Below, one piece after another: positions 24,499 through 32,843 of a stretch of 50,687 nucleotides of DNA; positions within the stretch are counted from its first letter, which is position 1; the number at the start of each line of letters is the position of its first letter. The stretch is from Nocardia carnea (lineage in GTDB: Bacteria > Actinomycetota > Actinomycetes > Mycobacteriales > Mycobacteriaceae), in assembly GCF_029868325.1 (NCBI RefSeq), contig NZ_JARWNW010000311.1, positions 1-50,687 on the forward strand. The letters run 5' to 3'. The notes beneath the pieces were generated by a model, which was not told the origin of the DNA, searched no databases, and worked only from the letters and a program-made list of their open reading frames with translations. The translations under genes and the position numbers were made by a program.

Positions 24499-25725
24499 AT
24501 GGCAGCACTGTCTCTGGAAAAGGCACGGCTCTTCTCCGATGTCCTTCGTGGCGACCCGGGTGCGCGGATCCTCTGGGCCCGCCCCGGGGCCGATCGGCAC
24601 AAGGAATACGAGAAGGTCCGTGCCCGGGGCGCGCTGGCCACCAGTCGCCGTGGCCTGCTGTTCACCGCCTCACACGGACTGTGTCACCAGGTTCTCACCA
24701 GCAGCGACTTCGGGCCGGCGCCGATCGGTGCGTCGGCACGCAGGCGCAATGCCACCGGCGATGTCACGCTCGTCCATCCGGTCGACGACTCCTTTCTGAA
24801 GCTGGAACCACCTCGGCACACGGAATTGCGGTCCCTGGCGGCGCCGACGTTCCACCGGCGCGAACTCGCCGATCTCACGCCCCGGATCGAAAAGAGTGTC
24901 GAGCACTGCCTGAACGAGCTTCCGCGCGGCGGTGTGACCGACCTGGTGACGAACTATGCCGAAGCCGTGCCGATGGCGATGATCTCGCATATTCTCGGCC
25001 TGCCGCAGACGGATGCCCCGCGCTTCGCCGCCTGGGGCAACGTTCTCGCCTCATTGCTGGACGGGGCCAGAACAGCGCAGGAACGGGAGCGTTCCCGAGC
25101 GCTCGTCACCGAGATGACAGCGTATTTCAAGGATCGTCTGGAGCAGGCCGAACCGCGGAGTGCCGGCCTCATCGCCGGTCTGGCACAGCAATGCCCGGCA
25201 CAGCTGACCCTGCGCGAGGCCATTGCCACCTGCAGCATGCTGCTGGTCGGCGGTTTCGGCACCACCACACATCTACTGGGAAACGCTCTGCATATGCTGC
25301 TACGGGAGCCCGGCCTCCATCCGGCCGACGGTGATTACACAGCGGTGATCGAAGAATCGCTGCGTTACGACACTCCCGTCCAATACGTCGTCCGAGTCGC
25401 GAAAACCGATACCCGGCTGGCCGATCGAACCATCACCGCCGGCACGCCGATCGTGGCGCTTCTCGCCGCCGCGAATCGCGATCCGGAGATCTTCACCGAC
25501 CCACACGTATTCGACCCCCGCCGCCGGGAACCACACCGCCACCTCACTTTCGGTGCGGGAATCCACTTCTGTATCGGTGCCGCGCTGGCCCGTGCAGAAG
25601 CGGCCATCGCGGTCCGGCGTTTCTTCGAAAGGTTTCCGGACGCAAGCATCGCAGGTAAAACCGAGCCCTTGCAATCGCGCGCACTCCACGGGTTGCGCGG
25701 GCTGCCCGTCGTCCTCGAGAGCTGA
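24499..25725 (+). CDS. Cytochrome P450 in radical SAM operon
   Basis: This 408-residue P450 has all standard features: I-helix LVGGFGTTTHLL, ExxR in EESLRYDTPVQ, and heme loop LTFGAGIHFCIGAALARAEA. It begins 19 bp after the radical SAM stop on the same strand, indicating joint expression, so its substrate is probably the radical SAM product or precursor. No ferredoxin is adjacent. Its TGA and the TGA of the convergent MerR gene together form TGATCA, with no gap between the genes. Confidence 0.92.
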   Translation: MAALSLEKARLFSDVLRGDPGARILWARPGADRHKEYEKVRARGALATSRRGLLFTASHGLCHQVLTSSDFGPAPIGASARRRNATGDVTLVHPVDDSFLKLEPPRHTELRSLAAPTFHRRELADLTPRIEKSVEHCLNELPRGGVTDLVTNYAEAVPMAMISHILGLPQTDAPRFAAWGNVLASLLDGARTAQERERSRALVTEMTAYFKDRLEQAEPRSAGLIAGLAQQCPAQLTLREAIATCSMLLVGGFGTTTHLLGNALHMLLREPGLHPADGDYTAVIEESLRYDTPVQYVVRVAKTDTRLADRTITAGTPIVALLAAANRDPEIFTDPHVFDPRRREPHRHLTFGAGIHFCIGAALARAEAAIAVRRFFERFPDASIAGKTEPLQSRALHGLRGLPVVLES

Positions 25726-26439
25726 TCACATCCGCTCGGTGTCGTGCAGGTAGTGCCCGAGCAGACCGGCTGCCACCAGCATCGCGACCCCACGCGCGGT
25801 GAGTGCGCGCTGCCAGTCGTCGAGCGCGGCGGCAAGGGCAGCTGTGCCACCGGCCGTGCGGATCTGCTCCACCACGGTGGCGATATGGGCGAGGCCGTAG
25901 CCGCCGCGCCGCAGCAGGTGGGCGAGTTCGGCGTCGCGGATATCGGGTGCGCGGAAGACCCGGTATCCGGTCACCGGGTCGCGCACCGGGGTGAGGATGC
26001 CGGCGGTTTCCCATTTGCGCAGGGTTGCGGGGGTGACGCGGAGATGGTGGGCGAGTTCACCGACAGTGCGGGTGGTGGCGGTGGCGTGGTCCGCGGTGGG
26101 GCCGGGCCCGGAGGTCAGATGACCGATCGCCTTACGCACCGTGTCGAGGGTTTCGCGGTCGCGCAGCAGCTGGTGGTGGCCGCGGTCGATGAGCTCCAGG
26201 GCGGTGTCGAGCCCGCCCTCGTGTACCTCGGTCATGATCCGTCCGGCGAGGGCGTGGCCGTATGCGGTGATCAGGGCGAGGTAGGCGCGCAGCGCCGCGC
26301 CGTGCGCTTCGGTGTAGATGCGGTAACCGCTGACGGTGCGTTCGGCGGCGGGAATGAACCCGTCGCGTTCGTAGTTCCGGACGGCCTGGGTGGAGAGTCC
26401 GTGCTCGCGGGCGAGGTCGGCCGGGCGAAGTCTGCTCAC
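25726..26439 (-). CDS. MerR-family regulator with two HTH domains
   Basis: This 237-residue protein contains two MerR-like winged HTH units. The first is residues 4-70 (LRPADLAREHGLSTQAVRNYERDGFIP, then GYRIYTEAH); the second is about 125-195 (TVGELAHHLRVTPATLRKWETAGILTP, then GYRVFRAPDIRDAEL). Single-domain MerR proteins are about half this size per DNA-binding unit, so this resembles the double-domain TioE-like group. The GTG start follows AAAAAGG. It is divergent from the erythromycin-esterase-like gene with 79 bp between starts and probably controls it. Confidence 0.88.
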   Translation of the reverse strand: MSRLRPADLAREHGLSTQAVRNYERDGFIPAAERTVSGYRIYTEAHGAALRAYLALITAYGHALAGRIMTEVHEGGLDTALELIDRGHHQLLRDRETLDTVRKAIGHLTSGPGPTADHATATTRTVGELAHHLRVTPATLRKWETAGILTPVRDPVTGYRVFRAPDIRDAELAHLLRRGGYGLAHIATVVEQIRTAGGTAALAAALDDWQRALTARGVAMLVAAGLLGHYLHDTERM

Positions 26440-26493
26440 CTTTTTAGACTATATTCCACTGTCCCCAGGTAACTGATGGAGAAGTCTCAATCG

Positions 26494-26506
26494 ATCTTTC
26501 AAAGAT
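26494..26506. promoter_or_regulatory. Small inverted repeat upstream of esterase
   Basis: ATCTTT-C-AAAGAT is a perfect 6-bp dyad ending 12 bases before the esterase start, in the gap between it and the divergent MerR gene. It could be a MerR contact site or a leader hairpin. Weak evidence. Confidence 0.3.
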
Positions 26507-26518
26507 ACGATCGAAGAA

Positions 26519-27706
26519 ATGAACGTCGATACGGAAATCTTCGATATCGGTTCCACCGACCTGCTGGGATTCGGTGAACCGACCCACCTCGAACCCGCCT
26601 TTGCCTGGACCCGCAACGAGCTGTTCGCCGAGTTGGCGGGCCGCGGCTTCCGGTCGATAGCACTGGAAAGCGATCGCGTGGCCGCGCTCGTCGTCGACGA
26701 CTACGTGCGACAGGGGGCCGGTACCCTGGACGAGGCCATGCGGGCAGGGTTCTCGCACGGCTTCGGTGAGCTGGAAGCCAACCGGCAGCTGGTTGCCTGG
26801 ATGCGGGAATACAACGAGAACCGGCCGGCCGAAGACCGTCTGGCGTTCCACGGCTTCGACGGGTCGATGGAGACGATGAACGCACCGAGCCCGCGCCGGT
26901 ATCTCGAATACGCCCGCGACTATCTGGGTCTCGACCATGACGTGGCCGGTCTCGCAGGTGCGGACGAACGCTGGCACCGCACGGAGGCAGTCATGGACCC
27001 GGGCGAATCTCCCGGTGCCACCCGCGAAGCCGACGATCTCCGGGTGCTCGCCGACGATATGCTCACCGAGCTCTACGCGCGGGCACCGGAACTGGTGGCG
27101 AAAACCTCGCAGACCCACTGGACCCGGGCCGAAACCCAGCTGACGGCCGGACTCGGGATGCTGCGGTACCACCGGCAGGCAGCGCAACCTGTCGAACAGC
27201 AAGCCCGCTGGACCCGCATGTGCGCCACCCGGGACGCACTCATGGCCCGGAACCTCCTGGATATCCGGCGGATCGAGAGCGGGCGGGGTGCGACCCTGGT
27301 GTTCGCGCACAACCTGCACCTGCAGCGCAATACGAGCCGGATGCGCCTGGGCGATATGGATCTGGAATGGTCGAGCGCCGGCGCCATCGCCGGATCGCTA
27401 CCGGGTTCCCGGTACGCCGTCGTGATCGGCAGTCTGGGGCATGACGACAGCATCGGTATGCCGGAACCCGAAGGCAGCACCTACGAGGGTTTCCTACAGG
27501 GGCGGGTGGCTGGCCGGGGGTTCGTGGCGCCCACCGAAATCCCAGCCGCGACCACGCGCGTGGACCACACGCCGGCGCACGGCTATTTTCCGCTCGACCG
27601 CGAGACGGTCGAAGAGGCCGATGCGATCCTGCATATCCACGACGGCGCTACCCATCGAGGAGGGGCGCCGGCCCTGCGCCCGGCGATGGCACCGCAACTC
27701 CGATAA
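26519..27706 (+). CDS. Erythromycin-esterase-family protein
   Basis: This 395-residue protein follows the erythromycin esterase (EreA/EreB/EreC) pattern: GFGEPTHLEPAF near the N-terminus with the proposed catalytic His23, IALESD at about residue 45, the EYNEN segment, HGFDGSMETM around residue 120, and VFAHNLHLQRN near 262, another conserved histidine box. Known members hydrolyse the macrolide lactone; many homologues have other or unknown substrates, so resistance cannot be assumed. The divergent MerR regulator suggests drug- or ligand-inducible control. The N-terminus is shorter than in EreB and has no signal peptide. Confidence 0.87.
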   Translation: MNVDTEIFDIGSTDLLGFGEPTHLEPAFAWTRNELFAELAGRGFRSIALESDRVAALVVDDYVRQGAGTLDEAMRAGFSHGFGELEANRQLVAWMREYNENRPAEDRLAFHGFDGSMETMNAPSPRRYLEYARDYLGLDHDVAGLAGADERWHRTEAVMDPGESPGATREADDLRVLADDMLTELYARAPELVAKTSQTHWTRAETQLTAGLGMLRYHRQAAQPVEQQARWTRMCATRDALMARNLLDIRRIESGRGATLVFAHNLHLQRNTSRMRLGDMDLEWSSAGAIAGSLPGSRYAVVIGSLGHDDSIGMPEPEGSTYEGFLQGRVAGRGFVAPTEIPAATTRVDHTPAHGYFPLDRETVEEADAILHIHDGATHRGGAPALRPAMAPQLR

Positions 27707-27897
27707 GGCTCCCTCGGCCGGTAATCGGTGGTCGGGCGCCTTCGAGTGTTCGGCAAGTCTCGGAACCGGCGGATCCTGTTCAGGGCTCCAGTTCCGAACC
27801 GATGCTGTGGAGTTCGCCCGCCACAGGTTCTGCCGATCTGCGGCAGCGGACGACACCACCGACGGCCGGTCCAGCTCCGGGCCGGCCTCCGGCGTCT

Positions 27898-28638
27898 TCA
27901 GCGGGCGAAGGTTGCGGCGTGGGCGGCGGCGGTCAACCGGACGAGATCGGCGGCATCGGTATCGCCGAGGACCGCGAACGCCGGGGCGATCAGCGCATCG
28001 GTGACCGATTCCGCCTGCTGCCAGCGGTCGCGGATATCGTCGGTGATCTCCTCGAAGGGTTCGGGCCAGCCGTACCAGCGGGCCTGCCCGGGGCCGTCGT
28101 TGAGCGGGGAGCCGGAGACCAGGACGGCTTGTAGCGGGGTGATGCCGGATGCGCGCACGGCCATCAGGTGCAGGCCGCCGCGGAGTTCACGCAGGACATG
28201 CGCGAGTTGCATGACTCGCGCGGCCGGATCGGCGGGCAGGGGCATTGCCCGCCAGCCGGCGAACAGGGGCGCCCCGGCGGGATCGGCCGCCGTGGCAACG
28301 GCTTCCATGAGGGTTGCGAGGCGCGCAGCATCCTCGAACGCGCCGAGTTTGCGCCGGCCGAAATCCTGGCAGGCCAGTGCGTAGCGCTGCGCTGCTTTCT
28401 CGGCGGGCATCGACACCGATTCCCACGCGGTGCGGATGGAATGCCCCGGGAAGAACCCGAACGCGGCGGTGACCACATCGGCATCCACCTCGCCGAGGAC
28501 GCCGCCGCGGCCGCGGGTGTAGGGGCCGAAGAATTCGTCGATACCGGTTTCGGCGGCGTAGGTTCGTGCCTCCCGGGAAAACATGAACCCGCCGCCGAGT
28601 TCCTGGATATGTTTGTTCACCGTCGCGCCGACCGACAT
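27898..28638 (-). CDS. SCO6745-like helical protein of unknown function
   Basis: This 246-residue, Ala-rich, soluble all-helical protein resembles the actinobacterial SCO6745 group: an N-terminal GGGFMFSREARTYAAETGID, then GPYTRGRGGVLGEVDADVVTAAFGFFP and HVLRELRGGLHLMAVRASG. No catalytic motif is known to me. The ATG follows GAGGAG. It stands alone; the esterase end is convergent 191 bp away and a 549-bp gap lies upstream. Assignment rests on remembered similarity of those segments. Confidence 0.7.
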   Translation of the reverse strand: MSVGATVNKHIQELGGGFMFSREARTYAAETGIDEFFGPYTRGRGGVLGEVDADVVTAAFGFFPGHSIRTAWESVSMPAEKAAQRYALACQDFGRRKLGAFEDAARLATLMEAVATAADPAGAPLFAGWRAMPLPADPAARVMQLAHVLRELRGGLHLMAVRASGITPLQAVLVSGSPLNDGPGQARWYGWPEPFEEITDDIRDRWQQAESVTDALIAPAFAVLGDTDAADLVRLTAAAHAATFAR

Positions 28639-29187
28639 TCCGATTTCTCCTCGCTCTGTTTCCTCCAGTGACCGTATCGTGTTCTTACGCCGTACGGAAG
28701 GGTCGTTTGCAGGGGTCCGTGTCCGGCCGGGCCATCAATCCGGCTCGCCCGTTGCGTGCTCATGAATCGCCGCACTGTGCGCTCACGGCGATGCTCAGTC
28801 TGCCGGGTGCGCCGCTCTCCATCCGGGAATCCGGGCCATCGCGTGCGTTGCGGTTGTCCCGCGAGATGAACTCTGTAGTTCCGTGTGGTCGCCGCCCGGT
28901 GGCCGAGGGGCTCCATTCCGGCGCCCGCGTCGTGCCCGGCGAGCGCCCAGGAGTGTGCTCGCGAATTTGGTGCGCGATCTGCTTGCCGGTCGGTTGCCGC
29001 GGGTGCCGGGTGCTCGGCCGGGTATTCACCGTCGACATCAGCGGCGTCATCGAGGTGCGGGCGACGGGGCGGCGCGACCAGGTGTGCCGGTAGGTGTTCG
29101 GGGAGCCGCGGCCGACTGGGCCCGTGCGCCGGCGCCACGGTCGGACATTTGCACCGGCGGAACATAAGGGCCCCGGGCCGGTCCGAG
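28639..29187. other. 549-bp stretch without recognisable gene
   Basis: Apart from the promoter region of the SCO6745-like gene next to 28639, I see no convincing gene. Open frames exist on both strands but are Arg/Pro-rich, lack ribosome binding sites and match nothing I recognise. No tRNA or clear terminator is evident. It may be decayed coding sequence. Confidence 0.5.
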
Positions 29188-29844
29188 TCAGACCAGGGCG
29201 CTTCTGTTCTGTGCGTAGGCGATGACATCCCCGGTGTAGGCCGGTAGCTCGCGGCCGGGGAAAAACCCCCGGAGGTGTTCGATGGCGTCGTCGAGTTCCG
29301 GGCCGGGCCCGCGGCCGGCGAGGAGGACGACGATCGTCTCCCAGGTGCCGATGTGTGGATCCGCGTGGGCAAGGAGTTCGTCGAGGTAGCGGTCCGGCTC
29401 GACCAGTTGCAGGGCGCGGCGTGCGCAGGTGTGGATGCGGCGGGGGAGTTCGGCGCGAACCGTATCGATATCCGATTGCAGGACATGGCCGTCGGGGGCG
29501 GATCGCAGGCTCCACGGCCCGGCCGGTTCGCCGGAGAGGTTCCCGGTGGTGAGCAGATCGGGGCCCGTGGCCTGTTCCAGCGGTATCGCGGGCAGGCCCA
29601 GCCGGGTGTTGCGCCAGTTCCCGAACTCCCACCACGCGGCCGGTGTGGCGGTCAGGTGCAGGTCGAATCGGAGCACCTGGTGCCCGTCGGTCCAGGTGCG
29701 GGACGCCCGGGTGCGGCCCACGGCGGCGACACCGCCCGGCTCGATACGTACCCAGCGCGGATCGCTGCCGTGGAATCCGTACGGCTCCAACAACTTCTGC
29801 GTTTCGCGCAGTAGACGGCGCAGCGCCGGATCGGGTCGGACCAT
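29188..29844 (-). CDS. Hypothetical protein, DUF4304-like
   Basis: This 218-residue cytosolic protein starts LRRLLRETQKLLEPYGFHGSDPRWVRI, resembling the opening of DUF4304 proteins, and continues with FDLHLTATPAAWWEFG. The C-terminal half is helical, with IHTCARRALQLVEPDRYLDELLAH. No enzyme motif or membrane segment is visible. It is the only gene between the 549-bp gap and the amidohydrolase locus, and codon use matches its neighbours. The family link is tentative; function unknown. Confidence 0.65.
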   Translation of the reverse strand: MVRPDPALRRLLRETQKLLEPYGFHGSDPRWVRIEPGGVAAVGRTRASRTWTDGHQVLRFDLHLTATPAAWWEFGNWRNTRLGLPAIPLEQATGPDLLTTGNLSGEPAGPWSLRSAPDGHVLQSDIDTVRAELPRRIHTCARRALQLVEPDRYLDELLAHADPHIGTWETIVVLLAGRGPGPELDDAIEHLRGFFPGRELPAYTGDVIAYAQNRSALV

Positions 29845-29976
29845 CCCGGCAGAGTATCGAGTGGGTCCGACAGGTTCCCAATGCGCAGCTCACCGGGCCG
29901 GCTGCGGCGTGCCGCCGGTCTCGCGGGGCAGGTGGTATCGGGTGCCGGCGTCGACGCCGGTGTGGACAGGAGTTCC

Positions 29977-31245
29977 CTACCCGGACGAGCTCGCGTACTT
30001 GGCGGCGTAGCGGTCCGCGTATTCCTGGCGGGTGGTGGTGGACAGGTCGACATCGGCGCCCTTGGCGCGCAACGCGCCGACCGTCGCTTCTTCGCGGGTC
30101 TGATGGGCGAAGGGATCCCAGTTCAGGAAGCGGCAGGCGTTCTGCCAGGTGATCTTGTCGATATCGGAATCGTCGGCGCCGGCCTCCTCGAGTTCCTTCA
30201 GCACGAATTCCGGGGCACCCGGCCACAGCGAATCCGAATGCGGGTAGTCGCATTCCCAGGCGATATTGTCGATCCCGATCTCGTGGCGGAGCTTCAGCGA
30301 GGTCGGATCGGTGACGTAACAGGCCATGACATGCTCACGGAACACCTCGCTGGGCATCTTGCCGCCGAAATCGCGGCGCAGCCAGCGCTGGTTGGTGTAA
30401 TGCCGGTCGGAGCGGTCCAGGAAGAACGGAATCCACCCGACACCGCCCTCGGACATCGCGACCTTCAGCTTCGGGTAGCTGCGGAAGGCCGGGCCCCACA
30501 GCAGATCCTGGACACCGATCAGCGAGATACTGGGCGCGAGGACCATCAGATTGTCGATCGGCGCGTCCGGGGCCAGTTTGAGCACGCCGAAACCCTGTCC
30601 GATGTGCAGGTTCATGACGGTGTCGTTATCGCAGAGCGCCTGGAACACCGGGCCCCAGTAGTCGATATCGTGGTAGCTGGGCAGGCCGTCGATATGCGGC
30701 AGTTCCGGCATCGTCACCGAACGACAGCCCTTCGTGGCGAGCCGGTTGATCTCGTCGACAGCCAGCTGTGGTTCCCACAGTGGCAGAATGCCGATCGGGA
30801 TGAACCGGCCCGGGTAGGCACCCGCCCATTCCTCGATATGCCAGTCGTTGTAGGCGGAGATCATCGCGACGGTGATCTCGTCCATCCCGCCGCGGCTCAG
30901 ATGGCCGGCGCTGAAGCCGGTGAAGGTAGGGAAGCACATGGAGCCCAGCACACCGTTGGCATCCATATCGCGGACCCGGTCATGGATGTCGTAGACCGCG
31001 GGCCGCATTTCGGCGTAGCCCGCGGGGTCGTAGCCCCACTCTTCGGGTGGCCAGGAGACGACCGCGTTGAGGCCGGTGACACCTGTCGGCCGGTCCCGGT
31101 AGATCCAGCGGTCGATGCCCTGGTCGTCCACGACGACCTTGGGGACGTACTCGGCGTATTTCTTCGGCACGTGGTTGTCGAACATATTGCGCGGCTCGAC
31201 CACGTGGTCGTCGATGCTCACCAGGATCATGTCGTCGATATTCAC
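29977..31245 (-). CDS. Amidohydrolase-related TIM-barrel protein (COG2159-like, copy 1)
   Basis: This 422-residue protein has the amidohydrolase-2 layout: N-terminal SIDDHVVEPRNMF with a metal-binding D-x-H, FPTFTGFSAGHLSRGG, MNLHIGQGFG in the middle with a histidine ligand, and WECDYPHSDSLWPG near residue 340 supplying the late acidic residue. Family members (ACMSD and related enzymes) decarboxylate or hydrolyse ring-derived acids. The GTG follows GAGGAA, and a GAGA-N7-TCTC dyad lies 67-85 bases upstream, so it has its own regulated promoter. A second, distantly related copy lies two genes upstream. Confidence 0.87.
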   Translation of the reverse strand: MNIDDMILVSIDDHVVEPRNMFDNHVPKKYAEYVPKVVVDDQGIDRWIYRDRPTGVTGLNAVVSWPPEEWGYDPAGYAEMRPAVYDIHDRVRDMDANGVLGSMCFPTFTGFSAGHLSRGGMDEITVAMISAYNDWHIEEWAGAYPGRFIPIGILPLWEPQLAVDEINRLATKGCRSVTMPELPHIDGLPSYHDIDYWGPVFQALCDNDTVMNLHIGQGFGVLKLAPDAPIDNLMVLAPSISLIGVQDLLWGPAFRSYPKLKVAMSEGGVGWIPFFLDRSDRHYTNQRWLRRDFGGKMPSEVFREHVMACYVTDPTSLKLRHEIGIDNIAWECDYPHSDSLWPGAPEFVLKELEEAGADDSDIDKITWQNACRFLNWDPFAHQTREEATVGALRAKGADVDLSTTTRQEYADRYAAKYASSSG

Positions 31246-31311
31246 CGGATTCCTCGCTGTTCATGGTCGACGCCGGGCGCGCCCGGGCTGGGAGAGTAAA
31301 AATCTCCGATT

Positions 31312-31330
31312 ATGAGAATTGCGCTCTCGG
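31312..31330. promoter_or_regulatory. GAGA-N7-TCTC operator (site 3)
   Basis: TGAGA and TCTCG with 7 bases between (core GAGA 31314-31317 and TCTC 31325-31328) lie in the 160-bp gap upstream of amidohydrolase copy 1. The dyad is imperfect at its outer pairs but shares orientation and spacing with sites 1 and 4. Confidence 0.55.
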
Positions 31331-31405
31331 TTGTGTTCGACGATACACCGCAGCCGGTGCCGGGTCGAGACGATCGGAGCGGATCGTGGAAGTGCTCGGG
31401 CGTGC

Positions 31406-32833
31406 TCAGCGCAGCTGGTCTTTCATCACCTTTCCGGTGGCGTTGAGCGGTAGTTCGTCGAGGAATACCACCGACCGCGGCACCTTGTAGCCGGCCATTC
31501 GCTCCTTGGCCCAGGCGATCAGATCGGCTTCGCGGACCGCTTCGCGCGCCACCACGAATGCCTTGCCCACCTGCCCCATGCGTTCGTCGGGTACCCCGAT
31601 CACCGCGGCCTGGGCGACCGCCGGGTGCTCCAGCAGGAAGCCTTCGATTTCGGCCGGGTAGGCGTTGAATCCGCCGACGATGTACATATCCTTCTTGCGC
31701 CCGATAACTTTCAACCGGCCGCCGTCGTCGAGACTGCCCAGATCACCGGTGTGCAGCCAGCCGTCGGCGTCGATCGCCGCGGCGGTGCCTTCGGGATCGT
31801 CCAGGTAGCCCTGCATCACGCTGTACCCGCGGATGAGTACTTCCCCGTCGTCGGCGATACACAGTTCGATACCGTCGCAGGCGGTGCCCGCGGTGGTGGC
31901 GATCTGCTCGAAGGTGTCGCCGGGGCGGGACGCGGTGGCCGTACCCGCTTCGGTGAGCCCGTAGCCGGTCATGATCGACTGGAAGGGCAGCTCCTGGCGG
32001 ATCCGGCGGATCAGGTCGACCGGGATATCGGCGGCCCCGGTGACCGCGGCCCGCAGCGACGAGATATCGCGTGTGCCCTCGTATTCGAGCAGGGAATGGT
32101 AGAGGGTCGGCGCGCCCGGAAGCATGGTGACCCGTTCCTTCTCCACCAGCTCGAGCACCGTGCCGACATCGAACACCGGCACCGGCAGCATGGTGGCGCC
32201 ACGGATGAGCGAGGAGACGATTCCCGCCTTCAGCCCGAAGGTGTGGAAGAACGGGTTCACCATCAGATAGCGATCGCCCTCGCGGAGATCGGCGAGATCG
32301 CACCATTCCGCATAGAGCCGCAGCGTCTGCAGATGATTCATCATCACGCCCTTGGGGCGCCCCGTGGTGCCCGAGGTGTAGATGATGTCGGCGATATCGG
32401 TGCCGGCCACCTCGCGTTCGAACGGTGCGCCGCTGCCCAGGAAATCCGATTTCAAGTCGAAGACCGGCACTCCGGGCGGTGCGGGATAATCCCCGCCGAG
32501 GAAGCCCTTCTGCACGAGAAGCGCTTTGGCGCCGCTGCGGCGGATCACATCGGCCGCTTCCTCGGCTTTGAACCGGGTGTTCACCGGCACCAGCACGCCG
32601 CCCGCGGTCAACAGGCCGAGCGCGGCGATGATCCATTCGGCGGAATTGGGTGCCCAGATGGCCGCCCGGTCGCCCTTGCCGATCCCGGCTTCGGCGTATG
32701 CGCCCGCGGCCCGGCGGATGCGGTCCGCGAGTTCGGTATAGGTCAACCGCAGTTCCCCGTCCACCACCGCTTCGGCGTCACCGAAGCGGTCGGCGGTGGA
32801 CAGGGCCAACTGCGGGATGGTCTCCCAGGACAT
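31406..32833 (-). CDS. Acyl-CoA ligase (FadD3-like AMP-binding enzyme)
   Basis: This 475-residue ANL-family ligase has IIYTSGTTGRPKGVMMNH (P-loop), GYGLTEAGTA, the hinge GWLHTGDLG, KVIGRKKDMYIVGGFN, and the C-terminal lysine in LPLNATGKVMKDQL. It adenylates a carboxylic acid and transfers it to CoA. Length and sequence style resemble FadD3, the ligase for a steroid-ring acid, but I cannot assign that substrate. Its ATG is 10 bp after the stop of amidohydrolase copy 2, so they are co-transcribed. Confidence 0.9.
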   Translation of the reverse strand: MSWETIPQLALSTADRFGDAEAVVDGELRLTYTELADRIRRAAGAYAEAGIGKGDRAAIWAPNSAEWIIAALGLLTAGGVLVPVNTRFKAEEAADVIRRSGAKALLVQKGFLGGDYPAPPGVPVFDLKSDFLGSGAPFEREVAGTDIADIIYTSGTTGRPKGVMMNHLQTLRLYAEWCDLADLREGDRYLMVNPFFHTFGLKAGIVSSLIRGATMLPVPVFDVGTVLELVEKERVTMLPGAPTLYHSLLEYEGTRDISSLRAAVTGAADIPVDLIRRIRQELPFQSIMTGYGLTEAGTATASRPGDTFEQIATTAGTACDGIELCIADDGEVLIRGYSVMQGYLDDPEGTAAAIDADGWLHTGDLGSLDDGGRLKVIGRKKDMYIVGGFNAYPAEIEGFLLEHPAVAQAAVIGVPDERMGQVGKAFVVAREAVREADLIAWAKERMAGYKVPRSVVFLDELPLNATGKVMKDQLR

Positions 32834-32843
32834 AGGGTTCCGC

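Noticed and set aside
28639..29187. Arg/Pro-rich frames in the 549-bp gap as genes
   Set aside because: No RBS, no family resemblance, and frames overlap on both strands, as expected of GC-rich shadows.
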